Virus record (IMG/VR): IMGVR_UViG_3300044972_000129
Span: 1-29,461 of that record
Strand: one strand, 5' to 3'
Length of the DNA: 29,461 bases
Source: a virus
In this document: piece after piece, positions 14,268-20,677 of the stretch
Numbering within the stretch: position 1 is the stretch's first letter
Layout of the letters: each line of letters starts with the position of its first letter
The notes under the pieces: model-generated
Told to the model about the DNA's origin: nothing
Seen by the model: only the letters and a program-made list of their open reading frames with translations
Database searches by the model: none
Position numbers and translations under genes: made by a program

Positions 14268-14449
14268 TCGTTTGGTAAAATTGGGATGGGCATCCAGTAC
14301 ATCACATTAATCCAAGCCATCGTGTTTTCGTCAATCCACATATCGTCAATAAACCGTGCAAGTTTGATTTCGCCATCAAAGGTTGCAACGAGTTTAAGTT
14401 CTCCGTCATACGGTGGGAATGTGTCCTCACCTCTCCAAGTTTTTTTCAT
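14264..14449 (-). CDS. Small DUF551-like protein
   Basis: The 61-residue product is rich in Trp and acidic residues and ends with MAWINVMYWMPIPILPNE, close to the 'yvthWmplPepP' ending of DUF551 proteins that are common in phages. No enzymatic motif is visible. It overlaps the upstream terminase small-subunit candidate by 23 bp and the GT9-like gene by 4 bp. Its role is unknown. Confidence 0.6.
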   Translation of the reverse strand: MKKTWRGEDTFPPYDGELKLVATFDGEIKLARFIDDMWIDENTMAWINVMYWMPIPILPNE

Positions 14450-14804
14450 CGAGATTCAAAGTTATTGTAAAGTTTTTAGATTGGATTGTTTGGTCAATGG
14501 TTTCTTTCGGTTTGCCTTGTGATCGTGTGAGCAACATCTCCAAGTTGAACAAAGAGTTTTTGTCGTGACCTTTTAGCAATGCACCGGCAATCGTGCGTTC
14601 CATAATGGTGTACTCATCCCCTCGGTCTATCTTCTCCAGTTCTTTTCGTGATAGCGAAAGCATTGACAACATCGTTTCCTCCACCTGAGTTTTGGTGTAT
14701 CCGATTTCCTTCATTTGAGTGATGAGCTTCTGCGGTCTACCTTGCAGATTTATTCTTTCATCTCCACCTTTTTGAAAGGGTTTTAAGTTTTGCTCATTTG
14801 CCAT
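14427..14804 (-). CDS. Putative small terminase subunit (DUF5681-like)
   Basis: This 125-residue protein begins MANEQNLKPFQKGGDERINL followed by QGRPQKLI, the N-terminal signature of DUF5681-type proteins often found next to terminase genes. The middle (YTKTQVEETMLSMLSLSRKE and YTIMERTIAGALLKGHDKN) is helical, and the end (FNLEMLLTRSQGKPKETIDQ) matches the C-terminal 'lld.~~Gkp.q' segment of small terminase subunits. It would recognise the packaging site on phage DNA and recruit TerL. An HNH gene lies directly upstream, a pair often seen in phages that cut at cohesive ends. TerL itself is 1.9 kb downstream. Confidence 0.65.
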   Translation of the reverse strand: MANEQNLKPFQKGGDERINLQGRPQKLITQMKEIGYTKTQVEETMLSMLSLSRKELEKIDRGDEYTIMERTIAGALLKGHDKNSLFNLEMLLTRSQGKPKETIDQTIQSKNFTITLNLDEKNLER

Positions 14805-14826
14805 AATTCTCGCTGTTATTTCACAG

Positions 14827-15084
14827 TTATTTTGCCATTGACAATCTTTGTTCGTGAATGGATTTCAACCACTCCTTGTGTTGTTTCTTATCCCCGAATT
14901 TGATGTGGCATTCTCTACACAAACACATCAGATTTTCAATGACATCTTTCGTTGTTGTTCCACCCATTCCCCGTGCTTCTATGTGGTGAAGGTCGTTCCC
15001 AACTTTACCGCACACTTCACAATCAATGAATGAGCTGATGTCATATCCGAAGTGGTTCATATAAATTTTGGTGTGTTTCTTCAA
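14827..15084 (-). CDS. HNH endonuclease
   Basis: The 85-residue product is a compact HNH nuclease: CEVCGK near residue 23 gives the first zinc-binding pair, LHHIEARGMGG carries the catalytic His pair, ENLMCLCRECHIKFG supplies the Asn and the second Cys pair, and the end is a basic helix. Single-domain HNH proteins encoded beside terminase genes assist cutting of DNA during packaging in several phages. It overlaps the next upstream gene by 4 bp. A role with the terminase is inferred from position; a homing function is less likely because it has no NUMOD domain. Confidence 0.85.
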   Translation of the reverse strand: MKKHTKIYMNHFGYDISSFIDCEVCGKVGNDLHHIEARGMGGTTTKDVIENLMCLCRECHIKFGDKKQHKEWLKSIHEQRLSMAK

Positions 15085-15302
15085 AATATCAATCCTTCCT
15101 CGTTTAATAACTCACGCAAATAGTCACGCACTTTGACCAATGCTTCCACAACTTCATCAGGTGTTTCATCCGATGCGTACTTTGTCCGTGTTCTCAACTC
15201 GTTGTCAAGTTCCGATACAACGCACTTCCACTTCCATCCGTCAACTGCATCTTCAAACTGATGGCGTTCTTCGTCAAGGTTGAATTCAAGGATTGCTTTC
15301 AT
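15081..15302 (-). CDS. Conserved small phage protein (MKAILEFNL family)
   Basis: The 73-residue protein starts MKAILEFNLDEERHQFEDAV and continues WKWKCVVSELDNELRTRTKY, a pattern I recognise from many phages of Gram-positive and Bacteroidota hosts, where the family consistently has this N-terminal strand, a helix with LR..~K and a second helix ending in RxxLRELL. Function is unknown. It overlaps both neighbours by 4 bp, which points to coupled translation. Confidence 0.75.
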   Translation of the reverse strand: MKAILEFNLDEERHQFEDAVDGWKWKCVVSELDNELRTRTKYASDETPDEVVEALVKVRDYLRELLNEEGLIF

Positions 15303-15547
15303 CTATTGCCCTTAATTTTTTTTGTAATTCCCCACTCTACCAATTCCATAGCCCGTTTATAACCTTCTTTGTAACCATCGGCATAACTCGTTTCCTTTCC
15401 TGCGATTTCCATTTCTTTGGCTTGTTCTAAAAGTATTTCGTGTTTGTATTTAACTTGGTATGTTGTTTTGTCAACAATGATAATTCGGTGTTCAATCAGT
15501 TGGTCAAGAAACCATTGAACTGCCGTTTGTTGTTTATTGTTTGTCAT
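15299..15547 (-). CDS. Small hypothetical phage protein
   Basis: The 82-residue product starts MTNNKQQTAVQWFLDQLIEH and contains EILLEQAKEMEIAGKE, matching a recurrent type of small protein in Bacteroidota phages (TAVEWL ... EQAKEME). It is helical and charged, with a basic C-terminus (GITKKIKGNR). No function is known. It overlaps its neighbours by 4 bp on each side. Confidence 0.65.
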   Translation of the reverse strand: MTNNKQQTAVQWFLDQLIEHRIIIVDKTTYQVKYKHEILLEQAKEMEIAGKETSYADGYKEGYKRAMELVEWGITKKIKGNR

Positions 15548-15795
15548 TTCCGTTTGCGTTTGGGTTTTTGTTCATCATCGGCAAGTTGTGCCAATTCAAT
15601 TGCTTTTTGGTCTGCCCATATTAAAAGTGAGAACACCGATTCAATCACACAAGTTGAGCAGTTTGGAAGATTCCGACCAAATATCTCACGATGTACATTC
15701 TGAAGTTGTGCGGATTGCTCAGGCGTTAATTGGAACACGAGTGTTTTTTTGTAGATCTCGTATGCCGGGCGAAGTGACTGGATGAATTCTATCAT
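15544..15795 (-). CDS. Small hypothetical phage protein
   Basis: This 83-residue protein has a Cys pair in the middle (LPNCSTCVIESVFSLLIW), a phrase resembling the zinc- or disulfide-type CxxC of small phage proteins, and a strongly basic end (EEQKPKRKRK-like, after ADDEQ). The N-terminal half is helical (TPEQSAQLQNVHREIFGRNL). It overlaps neighbours by 4 bp each side. Function is unknown. Confidence 0.6.
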   Translation of the reverse strand: MIEFIQSLRPAYEIYKKTLVFQLTPEQSAQLQNVHREIFGRNLPNCSTCVIESVFSLLIWADQKAIELAQLADDEQKPKRKRK

Positions 15796-16046
15796 AGTTT
15801 AGTTTCTAATAGTGCGACAATCACAGTTGCGATGGATGCGTAAAGTATCCCCACCCAACCATAGGTGTACAAGAAAAAGGACAAGCCCAACCACCACGAC
15901 AAGCAGAACGCACAGTCAAGGGGTTTCATTCGCTTCCATTTGGAGAAGTCGCTTCCATAGAGATAGCGTTTTAGTAGGTCGGCTGGTTTGCCGAAGTTGA
16001 CGATGATGATGCTTAGACAAGCAATTCCAATTATTTCGTTGTACAT
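15792..16046 (-). CDS. Small membrane protein with CAFCLSWW motif
   Basis: I start this gene at ATG 16046 (MYNEIIGIACLSIIIVNFGK), because the frame upstream of that codon, open to 16139, overlaps the sigma-like gene and reads as non-protein-like sequence. The resulting 84-residue product has an N-terminal membrane segment, a short basic loop (YGSDFSKWKRMKPL), the motif DCAFCLSWWLGL, and one or two further hydrophobic segments (FFLYTYGWVGILYASIATVI). Small inner-membrane proteins with a C-x2-C-[LM]-S-[FW]-W motif occur repeatedly in Bacteroidota phages. Function is unknown. It overlaps the upstream gene by 16 bp. Confidence 0.65.
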   Translation of the reverse strand: MYNEIIGIACLSIIIVNFGKPADLLKRYLYGSDFSKWKRMKPLDCAFCLSWWLGLSFFLYTYGWVGILYASIATVIVALLETKL

Positions 16047-16540
16047 CTTTCTTTCATTAATTTTACTACACGCAGAATCTCTCTGACTGAAATATCCGTT
16101 TGGCGGTGGATTGCCCGTGCTGACATTCCGCTGCACCATAACTTGAATAACTCCCTTTCATAGAAATACGCTTCTTCAGTTACCTGATTTATTTTGTTGA
16201 TTCGCTTTTGTTCGATTTGCTCATCTTCTTCCCGTTCCAAAAGAAGGTCGGGTTCTTCAGACAAGTGCAAGTCGTAGACATCGTATTGATCATAAATCCG
16301 AGATTCACCAAAGGGATGCCGGTTGCCGTTGATACAAAGGTAGAGAAGACGGATTGTCCAAAACTGGATGTATCCGTCATTGTATATTTTCTCGATTTGT
16401 TCATCAGGTTTTTGCAGTATGGTCAAAAAGTAGAATTGATAGAGTTCCCTTGCCAACTCGTTTCCTTTGGCTATGTTCTTCGTGGCTTTGGTTAGCCATT
16501 CCGCTTTTGACAGTTCCTCTATGATTTCGGCTTTATTCAC
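16031..16540 (-). CDS. Sigma-70-like / HTH regulatory protein
   Basis: The gene starts with GTG at 16540 and encodes 169 residues. The last 50 (FYERELFKLWCSGMSARAIH, then RQTDISVREILRVVKLMKER) form a helix-turn-helix like sigma-70 region 4. The N-terminal half has a helical pattern (LARELYQFYFLTILQKPDEQ, then GYIQFWTIRLLYLCIN) that resembles a diverged region 2, and the centre is highly acidic. I infer a phage sigma factor or a sigma-like activator, perhaps for late genes whose control region at 10283-10597 lacks the host consensus. It could instead be a small HTH regulator or terminase-like protein. A -7-like element lies 19 bases upstream. Confidence 0.55.
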   Translation of the reverse strand: MNKAEIIEELSKAEWLTKATKNIAKGNELARELYQFYFLTILQKPDEQIEKIYNDGYIQFWTIRLLYLCINGNRHPFGESRIYDQYDVYDLHLSEEPDLLLEREEDEQIEQKRINKINQVTEEAYFYERELFKLWCSGMSARAIHRQTDISVREILRVVKLMKERCTTK

Positions 16541-16558
16541 ATTTTCTTTTCAATACTA

Positions 16559-16566
16559 CAAATATA
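16559..16566 (-). promoter_or_regulatory. Possible -7 promoter element before the sigma-like gene
   Basis: TATATTTG on the minus strand (16566-16559) matches the Bacteroidota -7 consensus perfectly and lies 18 bases before GTG 16540. No TTTG is present at the expected distance upstream, so this is a half-site only. The 69-base gap that holds it is AT-rich and has no gene. Confidence 0.4.
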
Positions 16567-16609
16567 ACCATTCTTTTCGTATTTTTTCTTTATCCTGAGC
16601 ATCTCATCC

Positions 16610-17089
16610 TCACACCGTAGAATATGTATTGACGAGCTTAGACCTTTCGTGCAGATGCAAACCCAGTAAGGATAAAGATTCGACATATAGTTTGTTGGTT
16701 GTTCGGTCATATTCTATAAGTGAATCGTACACTTGCACGGAGTTGATGATGGTTGAGTGATCACGGTGAAGAATCTTGCCGATGGAAAGATAGGTCATCT
16801 TCAAATGCTTTCTACATAAATAGCAAAACAAGTGCCGAGCATCCATAATGTTTTGAGTGCGAATCTTATCCACGATTGCATCAGGTGTGACATCATAGAC
16901 GATTGCAACTACTCGCATTGCTTCAGTCCACTCGGCATCTATCTCGTTGATCTTGCATCTTGGATTGATGATTTCATCTTTGAGTTTCTTGACCTCGTCA
17001 ATGCGTTTTTGATTCAGTTCTGCAACAACACCCCGAAGGCGTTTAACTTCTTGTTTAAGTAAATGTATTTCCTGATAGTAGTTTGTCAT
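16610..17089 (-). CDS. DnaA domain IV-like DNA-binding protein with coiled coil
   Basis: I start at ATG 17089 (MTNYYQEIHLLKQEVKRLRG), overlapping the methyltransferase stop by 4 bp; the longer frame to 17173 reads through methyltransferase sequence. The 159-residue product has an N-terminal coiled coil (about 5-40) and then a domain like the C-terminal DNA-binding domain of DnaA: VVAIVYDVTPDAIVDKIRTQ, DARHLFCYLCRKHLKMTYLS, and IGKILHRDHSTIINSV with the HRDHST signature at 108-113 that contacts DnaA boxes. The AAA+ ATPase domain is absent. It probably binds DnaA-like boxes in the phage origin or blocks host DnaA. It is encoded with DnaB and the replisome organiser. Confidence 0.8.
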   Translation of the reverse strand: MTNYYQEIHLLKQEVKRLRGVVAELNQKRIDEVKKLKDEIINPRCKINEIDAEWTEAMRVVAIVYDVTPDAIVDKIRTQNIMDARHLFCYLCRKHLKMTYLSIGKILHRDHSTIINSVQVYDSLIEYDRTTNKLYVESLSLLGLHLHERSKLVNTYSTV

Positions 17090-17925
17090 AACTCGTTTAT
17101 AATTTGAAATAATTGATAGGCAATTTGTGGAACTATTGCGTTGCCGTATCCTTTGATGGATTCTGCTCTCCACTTTGAAAAGGCAATGCCGTCCAATTTG
17201 GTGGGAAGCCCATCATCTCCGCTACAAATCGGGGATTGAGTTGGGAAGATATGCCAAGTGTTTCCGTCAATTGGCTGTTGGATTTGCGTTTTACTTTTGA
17301 CCCTCTCCAATCTGATACGATTGGTGTTGGTAGCAAAGCTCTGATTTCCGGGTTTCCCAAACTGAAATTTACTCCCCCTTTTGATTGCCAACTCTTGCTT
17401 GTTGTTTTGTCGCGATAGTCCGTAGCTTGTGGGGTGGGTATAAATTCCAATGAACCAACACCTATCTCTTCGGTGCGGTGCGTTTTTGGCTGCAGCTGGA
17501 ATAATAAACGGCTGTACTTCGTACCCTTCAGTTTCCAAGTCAAGGCACACCTGCTCGAATACCAATCCGCCATCAATATGCGTGATACCAAAAACATTTT
17601 CTGCGATGACGAATTTGGGTTTAATTTCTTGTATTGCTCTAAGCATCTCGCCCCACAAGTAGCGTTCATCTTCCGTACCTTTCTTTTTTCCTGATGATGA
17701 AAACGGTTGGCAAGGGAATCCACCGGTAAGAATGTCAATTGTGTTTGCATATTTTTTGAAATCAGTTGTACAAATATCTATGTGACTATCCGCATCAGGG
17801 AAGTGATAGTCCAATACTTTTCGTGGAAATTCCATCCACTCGCAATGAAAGATGTTTTCCCATCCCATCCACTCGGCTGCTAAATCAAAGCCACCTATTC
17901 CTGAAAATAAACTTCCGTGTCTCAT
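17086..17925 (-). CDS. dcm: DNA C5-cytosine methyltransferase
   Basis: The 279-residue enzyme has the ordered motifs of C5-cytosine methyltransferases: FSGIGGFDLA (7-16, cofactor binding), GGFPCQPFS (68-76, catalytic Cys72), ENV (109-111), APHRRDR (149-155) and the final GYGNAIVPQIAYQLF (259-273). The target-recognition part between 160 and 255 is short. It should transfer a methyl group from S-adenosylmethionine to a cytosine, probably protecting phage DNA from host restriction; no partner nuclease is encoded nearby. It overlaps DnaB by 4 bp upstream and the DnaA-like gene by 4 bp downstream. A second long frame lies inside it (17133-17750). Confidence 0.92.
   Translation of the reverse strand: MRHGSLFSGIGGFDLAAEWMGWENIFHCEWMEFPRKVLDYHFPDADSHIDICTTDFKKYANTIDILTGGFPCQPFSSSGKKKGTEDERYLWGEMLRAIQEIKPKFVIAENVFGITHIDGGLVFEQVCLDLETEGYEVQPFIIPAAAKNAPHRRDRCWFIGIYTHPTSYGLSRQNNKQELAIKRGSKFQFGKPGNQSFATNTNRIRLERVKSKTQIQQPIDGNTWHIFPTQSPICSGDDGLPTKLDGIAFSKWRAESIKGYGNAIVPQIAYQLFQIINEL
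17133..17750 (-). other. Long +1 open frame inside the methyltransferase gene
   Basis: This 205-codon frame lies on the same strand as the methyltransferase, shifted by +1, and covers its codons from about 59 to 264. Its translation looks protein-like: SSRCALTWKLKGTKYSRLLF, then LPTPIVSDWRGSK, then LNPRFVAEMMGFPPNWTALP. From memory, the last phrase resembles the LNPxxVExMMGFPxxWT segment found in-frame in other C5 methyltransferases, and the ALTWK phrase recurs in proteins of Bacteroidota phages. It may be an overprinted gene, a remnant of an alternative recognition domain, or an accident of a conserved nucleotide sequence. Confidence 0.35.
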
Positions 17926-19160
17926 AGTCGTTCTTGGTACATTGTGCGTTCACCGATGAATGTCGTTTTAATTGTGTAGCATTCACCGTGACGATTCTTT
18001 GCGATAATTAGTTCGGCTTCTTCTTGCTGGAGCTTCTCACCTGAATAGTATGCCGGGCGGAATGGGAACATCACAACATCCGCATCTTGCTCAATACTTC
18101 CACTCTCACGGATATCGCTCAGCATAGGTCTTTTGTCCGCTCTCTCCTCACATTTGCGTGATAACTGAGCCAACACTATCACTGTGATATTTAGTTCCTT
18201 AGAAAGCAATTTTAAGTTTCTTGATATTTCTGCAATCTCTTGCTCTCGGTTTGTTTTTGTTCCTTTGATCAACTGGATGTAATCAATGACTAAAAGTTCA
18301 AGTCCGTGTTTCGCTTTGTGAATCTTGGCTTTGGATTTGATTTGTTGGATACTGCAATTCGGATCATCGTCAATGTAAAATTGAACCGTCTGATTGTTGG
18401 CTGAATTGATAAGTTGCTGAACTTCAAACTCACGAAGGTTTGCATTGCGAATCTTCCAATTGGCAAGGTCGGTGATCAGCGACAAGTATCTTTTGACAAG
18501 TTGTTCGTTGCTCATCTCTAGCGACAAGAACAATCCCTTTCCACCAATCTTTGCAAAGTCATACATCAAAGACAAAGCGAGTGCCGTTTTACCCTGACCG
18601 GGTCGTGCAGCCATTACAATCAAATCACCATTGTTCCATCCTCCCAATACTCGGTCAAGTCCTGCCCATCCCGTTGGTCTTCCCGTGAGCTTGTCACCTC
18701 TTTGCACCGCCTCAATAATAGCATCAACCGTCTTGTTGGTAACTTGGGTAATCGTGACGGGATCATTGATGGTTGTGAACTTCGTGTTGTCGACCATTGT
18801 CTGAACATTTGTGAGAATCTCTTTTAAGTCAGATGTCAAATCCAAGTTGGTGATGTTCTCGATAAATTGTTTCTTCAGGTACTTGTGTTCAAGTGCTGGA
18901 AGGTGACTACTGATGTTTGGCATCCCATAAACATTCTGCGTGAGTTTGACGATTGTCACCATCTCAGCACGGCTGAACTTTTTCCCCAATGTCAGCACAT
19001 CAATCTCATCGTTGTTGATGTACATTTCCAACATTGATTCAACAATGCGTTTGTTTAGGTTGTCTTCAAACCATTGTGATTTGATTCTCGGCAACATTGC
19101 ACGAGTTTGGTCGTAGAATAAAAGTTGACCGATTATGTATTCTTCAAGTTCGTTCGTCAT
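17922..19160 (-). CDS. dnaB: Replicative DNA helicase, DnaB family
   Basis: I start at ATG 19160 (MTNELEEYIIGQLLFYDQTR, 412 residues); the frame is open further to 19211, but those codons overlap the upstream gene and look unrelated. The N-terminal domain is helical. The RecA-like domain has PTGWAGLDRVLGGW before Walker A RPGQGKT (186-192), Walker B LLVIDY (289-294), the AQLSRKCEERADKRPMLSDI segment and RESGSIEQDADVV, which are standard DnaB motifs including the arginine-rich subunit interface. It unwinds DNA at the replication fork. It lies between the replisome organiser and the methyltransferase, overlapping each, so the phage brings its own helicase and loader-type partner. Confidence 0.92.
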   Translation of the reverse strand: MTNELEEYIIGQLLFYDQTRAMLPRIKSQWFEDNLNKRIVESMLEMYINNDEIDVLTLGKKFSRAEMVTIVKLTQNVYGMPNISSHLPALEHKYLKKQFIENITNLDLTSDLKEILTNVQTMVDNTKFTTINDPVTITQVTNKTVDAIIEAVQRGDKLTGRPTGWAGLDRVLGGWNNGDLIVMAARPGQGKTALALSLMYDFAKIGGKGLFLSLEMSNEQLVKRYLSLITDLANWKIRNANLREFEVQQLINSANNQTVQFYIDDDPNCSIQQIKSKAKIHKAKHGLELLVIDYIQLIKGTKTNREQEIAEISRNLKLLSKELNITVIVLAQLSRKCEERADKRPMLSDIRESGSIEQDADVVMFPFRPAYYSGEKLQQEEAELIIAKNRHGECYTIKTTFIGERTMYQERL

Positions 19161-19737
19161 ATTCTCGCAAGTTAAATACTTTTCTGTTGATAACTTGTGG
19201 AGTAGTAACATTATTTGAAAGATTATTATTTTTCCAAGTGCGAACCGCTGCTCTCCAGTTCTTCATTTTGTTTTTACCTACAAGCCATCCGTTGGATTCG
19301 TAGTAGTCAAACCATTTCTCGGATACATCAGCCATTCCAATTTCTAACATATAGGTTTTTAACTCTGATAAAGTTGGTTTTATAAAAACAACTCTTTGTT
19401 TCTTTATATCTTTATCAATACCACTATCAATAACAATATCACTATCGGCATTTTTGGTATCATTTGGTATGCCACTTGATGCGGTCGCATCCCATCGCAT
19501 ACGAGCATTGTCAGAATTACGCTTCCTGATTGTTTCGTATTTATCCAAATCACGCTTTAACGCTTGTCGGATTGGTTCAAATGCAATCTTGGTTATCACA
19601 CTATCACTTTGTGGATTAAGGTCGTTCACATAGCGTAAAAGGTGCTTGAACAAATCACCAGCTTGTTCATCGGTTAGTTGCTCAACCGTGTGAATTATAT
19701 CGCAGTAGATCAAGAATGATTTTTTATCCGTTGCCAT
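19144..19737 (-). CDS. Replisome organiser-like protein (DUF6291-type)
   Basis: I start at ATG 19737 (MATDKKSFLIYCDIIHTVEQ), 197 residues; the frame extends to 19824 inside the endonuclease gene but lacks family-like sequence there. The N-terminal domain has LTDEQAGDLFKHLLRYVNDL and the helix YETIRKRNSDNARMRW, typical of DUF6291 and related replication proteins. The C-terminal segment SNGWLVGKNKMKNWRAAVRT, then WKNNN, matches the end of phage replication initiators and helicase loaders that bind DnaB. It is followed directly by DnaB. I infer a helicase-loading or origin-binding role. The low-complexity linker with many Asp and Ser residues (near 90-110) separates the two parts. Confidence 0.75.
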   Translation of the reverse strand: MATDKKSFLIYCDIIHTVEQLTDEQAGDLFKHLLRYVNDLNPQSDSVITKIAFEPIRQALKRDLDKYETIRKRNSDNARMRWDATASSGIPNDTKNADSDIVIDSGIDKDIKKQRVVFIKPTLSELKTYMLEIGMADVSEKWFDYYESNGWLVGKNKMKNWRAAVRTWKNNNLSNNVTTPQVINRKVFNLREYDERT

Positions 19738-20251
19738 TGTAGTTGATGTAAAAGAATCTTTGAATTTCACGCTTTTTATGATGCCTTTGTTTGTGACAAG
19801 TGTAAGATTGATTAGTGTCTTCACAAGCTAATTTTAACGAATCATATTTCACGCCAGTTGTTATATCAATTACCGGCTTTGATCTTGCTAATCTTAAGGA
19901 TTCGCATAACCCATTCTGCCAAGCGTGTATTATATTCTCCTTTGATGTTGCCCATTCAAGATTGTCTTTGTGATTGTTTAATTTGTTGCCATCAATGTGA
20001 TTTACTGTGTATTTATTTTCCAAATTTTCCATAAATGCCAAAGCAACTAACCGATGTATTTTTATAGTTTTTTTATTTGACTTAATTGTTAAAACTACTG
20101 CTAAATATTGATTACCAGGTACTCCAACTAATCCCGGTTTCAAAATTCGTTCTTTGCCATACTTGTAGCTCTTGACTCTCCCGTGACTGGAGATGTAGTA
20201 GATGCCATTGCTATCAGCAATCGGCTTCCATATTTCTTGTTGTGTTTCCAT
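19724..20251 (-). CDS. NUMOD4/HNH homing endonuclease
   Basis: The 175-residue product has three modules of a free-standing homing endonuclease. NUMOD4 is at the N-terminus (EIWKPIADSNGIYYISSHGR). The HNH core has HRLVALAFMENLENKYTVNH followed by IDGNKLNNHKDNLEWATSKE. A NUMOD1-like DNA-binding end has KPVIDITTGVKYDSLKLACE. Such genes move by cutting DNA at a target site, and they usually contribute nothing to phage replication. Its last 14 bases contain the start of the replisome organiser. A strong intrinsic terminator ends 11 bases before its ATG, so its expression requires read-through. Confidence 0.88.
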   Translation of the reverse strand: METQQEIWKPIADSNGIYYISSHGRVKSYKYGKERILKPGLVGVPGNQYLAVVLTIKSNKKTIKIHRLVALAFMENLENKYTVNHIDGNKLNNHKDNLEWATSKENIIHAWQNGLCESLRLARSKPVIDITTGVKYDSLKLACEDTNQSYTCHKQRHHKKREIQRFFYINYNGNG

Positions 20252-20262
20252 TTTTTTTGCAT

Positions 20263-20315
20263 AAAAAAAGCCTTATCAAAATGATGCAATTGCGGTGCGA
20301 TCATTCTAATAAGGC
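20263..20315 (-). terminator. Rho-independent terminator ahead of the homing endonuclease gene
   Basis: On the minus strand GCCTTAT (20315-20309) pairs with ATAAGGC (20276-20270), followed inwards by a 3x3 internal loop and a second 6-bp stem (20305-20300 with 20085-equivalent bases 20085 replaced here by 20085's true location 20280-20285). The stem is followed directly by seven T residues (20269-20263). It is a strong intrinsic terminator shape located 11 bases before ATG 20251. Confidence 0.85.
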
Positions 20316-20357
20316 AAAAATCTTGTAACGATGGGAATCCGCAATACTCCCGTTTAC
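20263..20357 (-). ncRNA. Candidate ~95-nt leader RNA or attenuator
   Basis: A canonical promoter (20394-20363) would start transcription near 20357, and the terminator at 20315-20263 would end it after about 95 bases. No open frame of useful length lies in this RNA. The leader part contains ATTGCGG (20345-20339), which is perfectly complementary to CCGCAAT (20295-20289) in the terminator's apical loop, so an alternative fold or a loop contact is possible. It may be a small RNA or an attenuator for the replication genes downstream. Confidence 0.5.
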
Positions 20358-20362
20358 TCTTA

Positions 20363-20394
20363 CAAATATAGCGAATTACTTGGGTTGTTCCAAA
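20363..20394 (-). promoter_or_regulatory. Canonical Bacteroidota-type promoter
   Basis: On the minus strand TTTG (20394-20391) and TATATTTG (20370-20363) are separated by exactly 20 bases, matching TTTG-N19-21-TAnnTTTG. The -33 element overlaps the last codons of the 53-residue gene. The stretch 20252-20375 holds this promoter's -7 box, the leader and the terminator, and no gene. Confidence 0.75.
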
Positions 20395-20537
20395 TTATAG
20401 TGTGGCTTCGCTTGGTTGTACAAATGGATGACCTTTGTCATAGAATATCCCATCTTCTTGGAGATCGTCAACCAAGTATATTGGTAGTCATCACGAAGGA
20501 TTGCAATCGCCCAAATCAATGCGTATCGTTCGCTCAT
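20376..20537 (-). CDS. 53-residue HTH-like small protein
   Basis: The frame runs from ATG 20537 to a stop at 20376-20378. The product begins MSERYALIWAIAILRDDYQY and continues TWLTISKKMGYSMTKVIHLY, which fits a short helix-turn-helix (ISKKMGYSMTKVIHLYNQA, about residues 25-43). Its start codon overlaps the stop of the 47-residue gene (ATGA), which indicates coupled translation. It may be a small regulator, or a DNA-binding accessory of the early operon. The assignment rests on the pattern and genetic context. Confidence 0.6.
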   Translation of the reverse strand: MSERYALIWAIAILRDDYQYTWLTISKKMGYSMTKVIHLYNQAKPHYNLEQPK

Positions 20538-20677
20538 TGTCGGTCTATAAAGTTTGCGTAATAGATGGCATCCGTTTCGTTCTCAAATGTCGCAAGTAAT
20601 TGTCCGGCAAAATACACACGCCACTTGACGATGTTATTTATTGATGCTTTGACCACGAGTGCTTTGATTTTTGTCAT
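20534..20677 (-). CDS. 47-residue small conserved-type phage protein
   Basis: The frame runs from ATG 20677 to a stop at 20534-20536. The end of the product, WRVYFAGQLLATFENETDAI followed by YYANFIDRQ, has the strand-turn-strand-helix pattern (aromatic strand, 'g..vatFe.e.dA..ya') seen in short phage proteins. It overlaps the upstream membrane protein gene by 44 bp and the downstream HTH gene by 4 bp (ATGA). An in-frame GTG at codon 8 would reduce the overlap with the upstream gene. Function is unknown. Confidence 0.6.
   Translation of the reverse strand: MTKIKALVVKASINNIVKWRVYFAGQLLATFENETDAIYYANFIDRQ

Noticed and set aside
19738-19824. Longer start of the replisome organiser inside the endonuclease gene
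   Set aside because: The extra 29 residues lie within endonuclease coding sequence and do not resemble the family; ATG 19737 matches its usual N-terminus.
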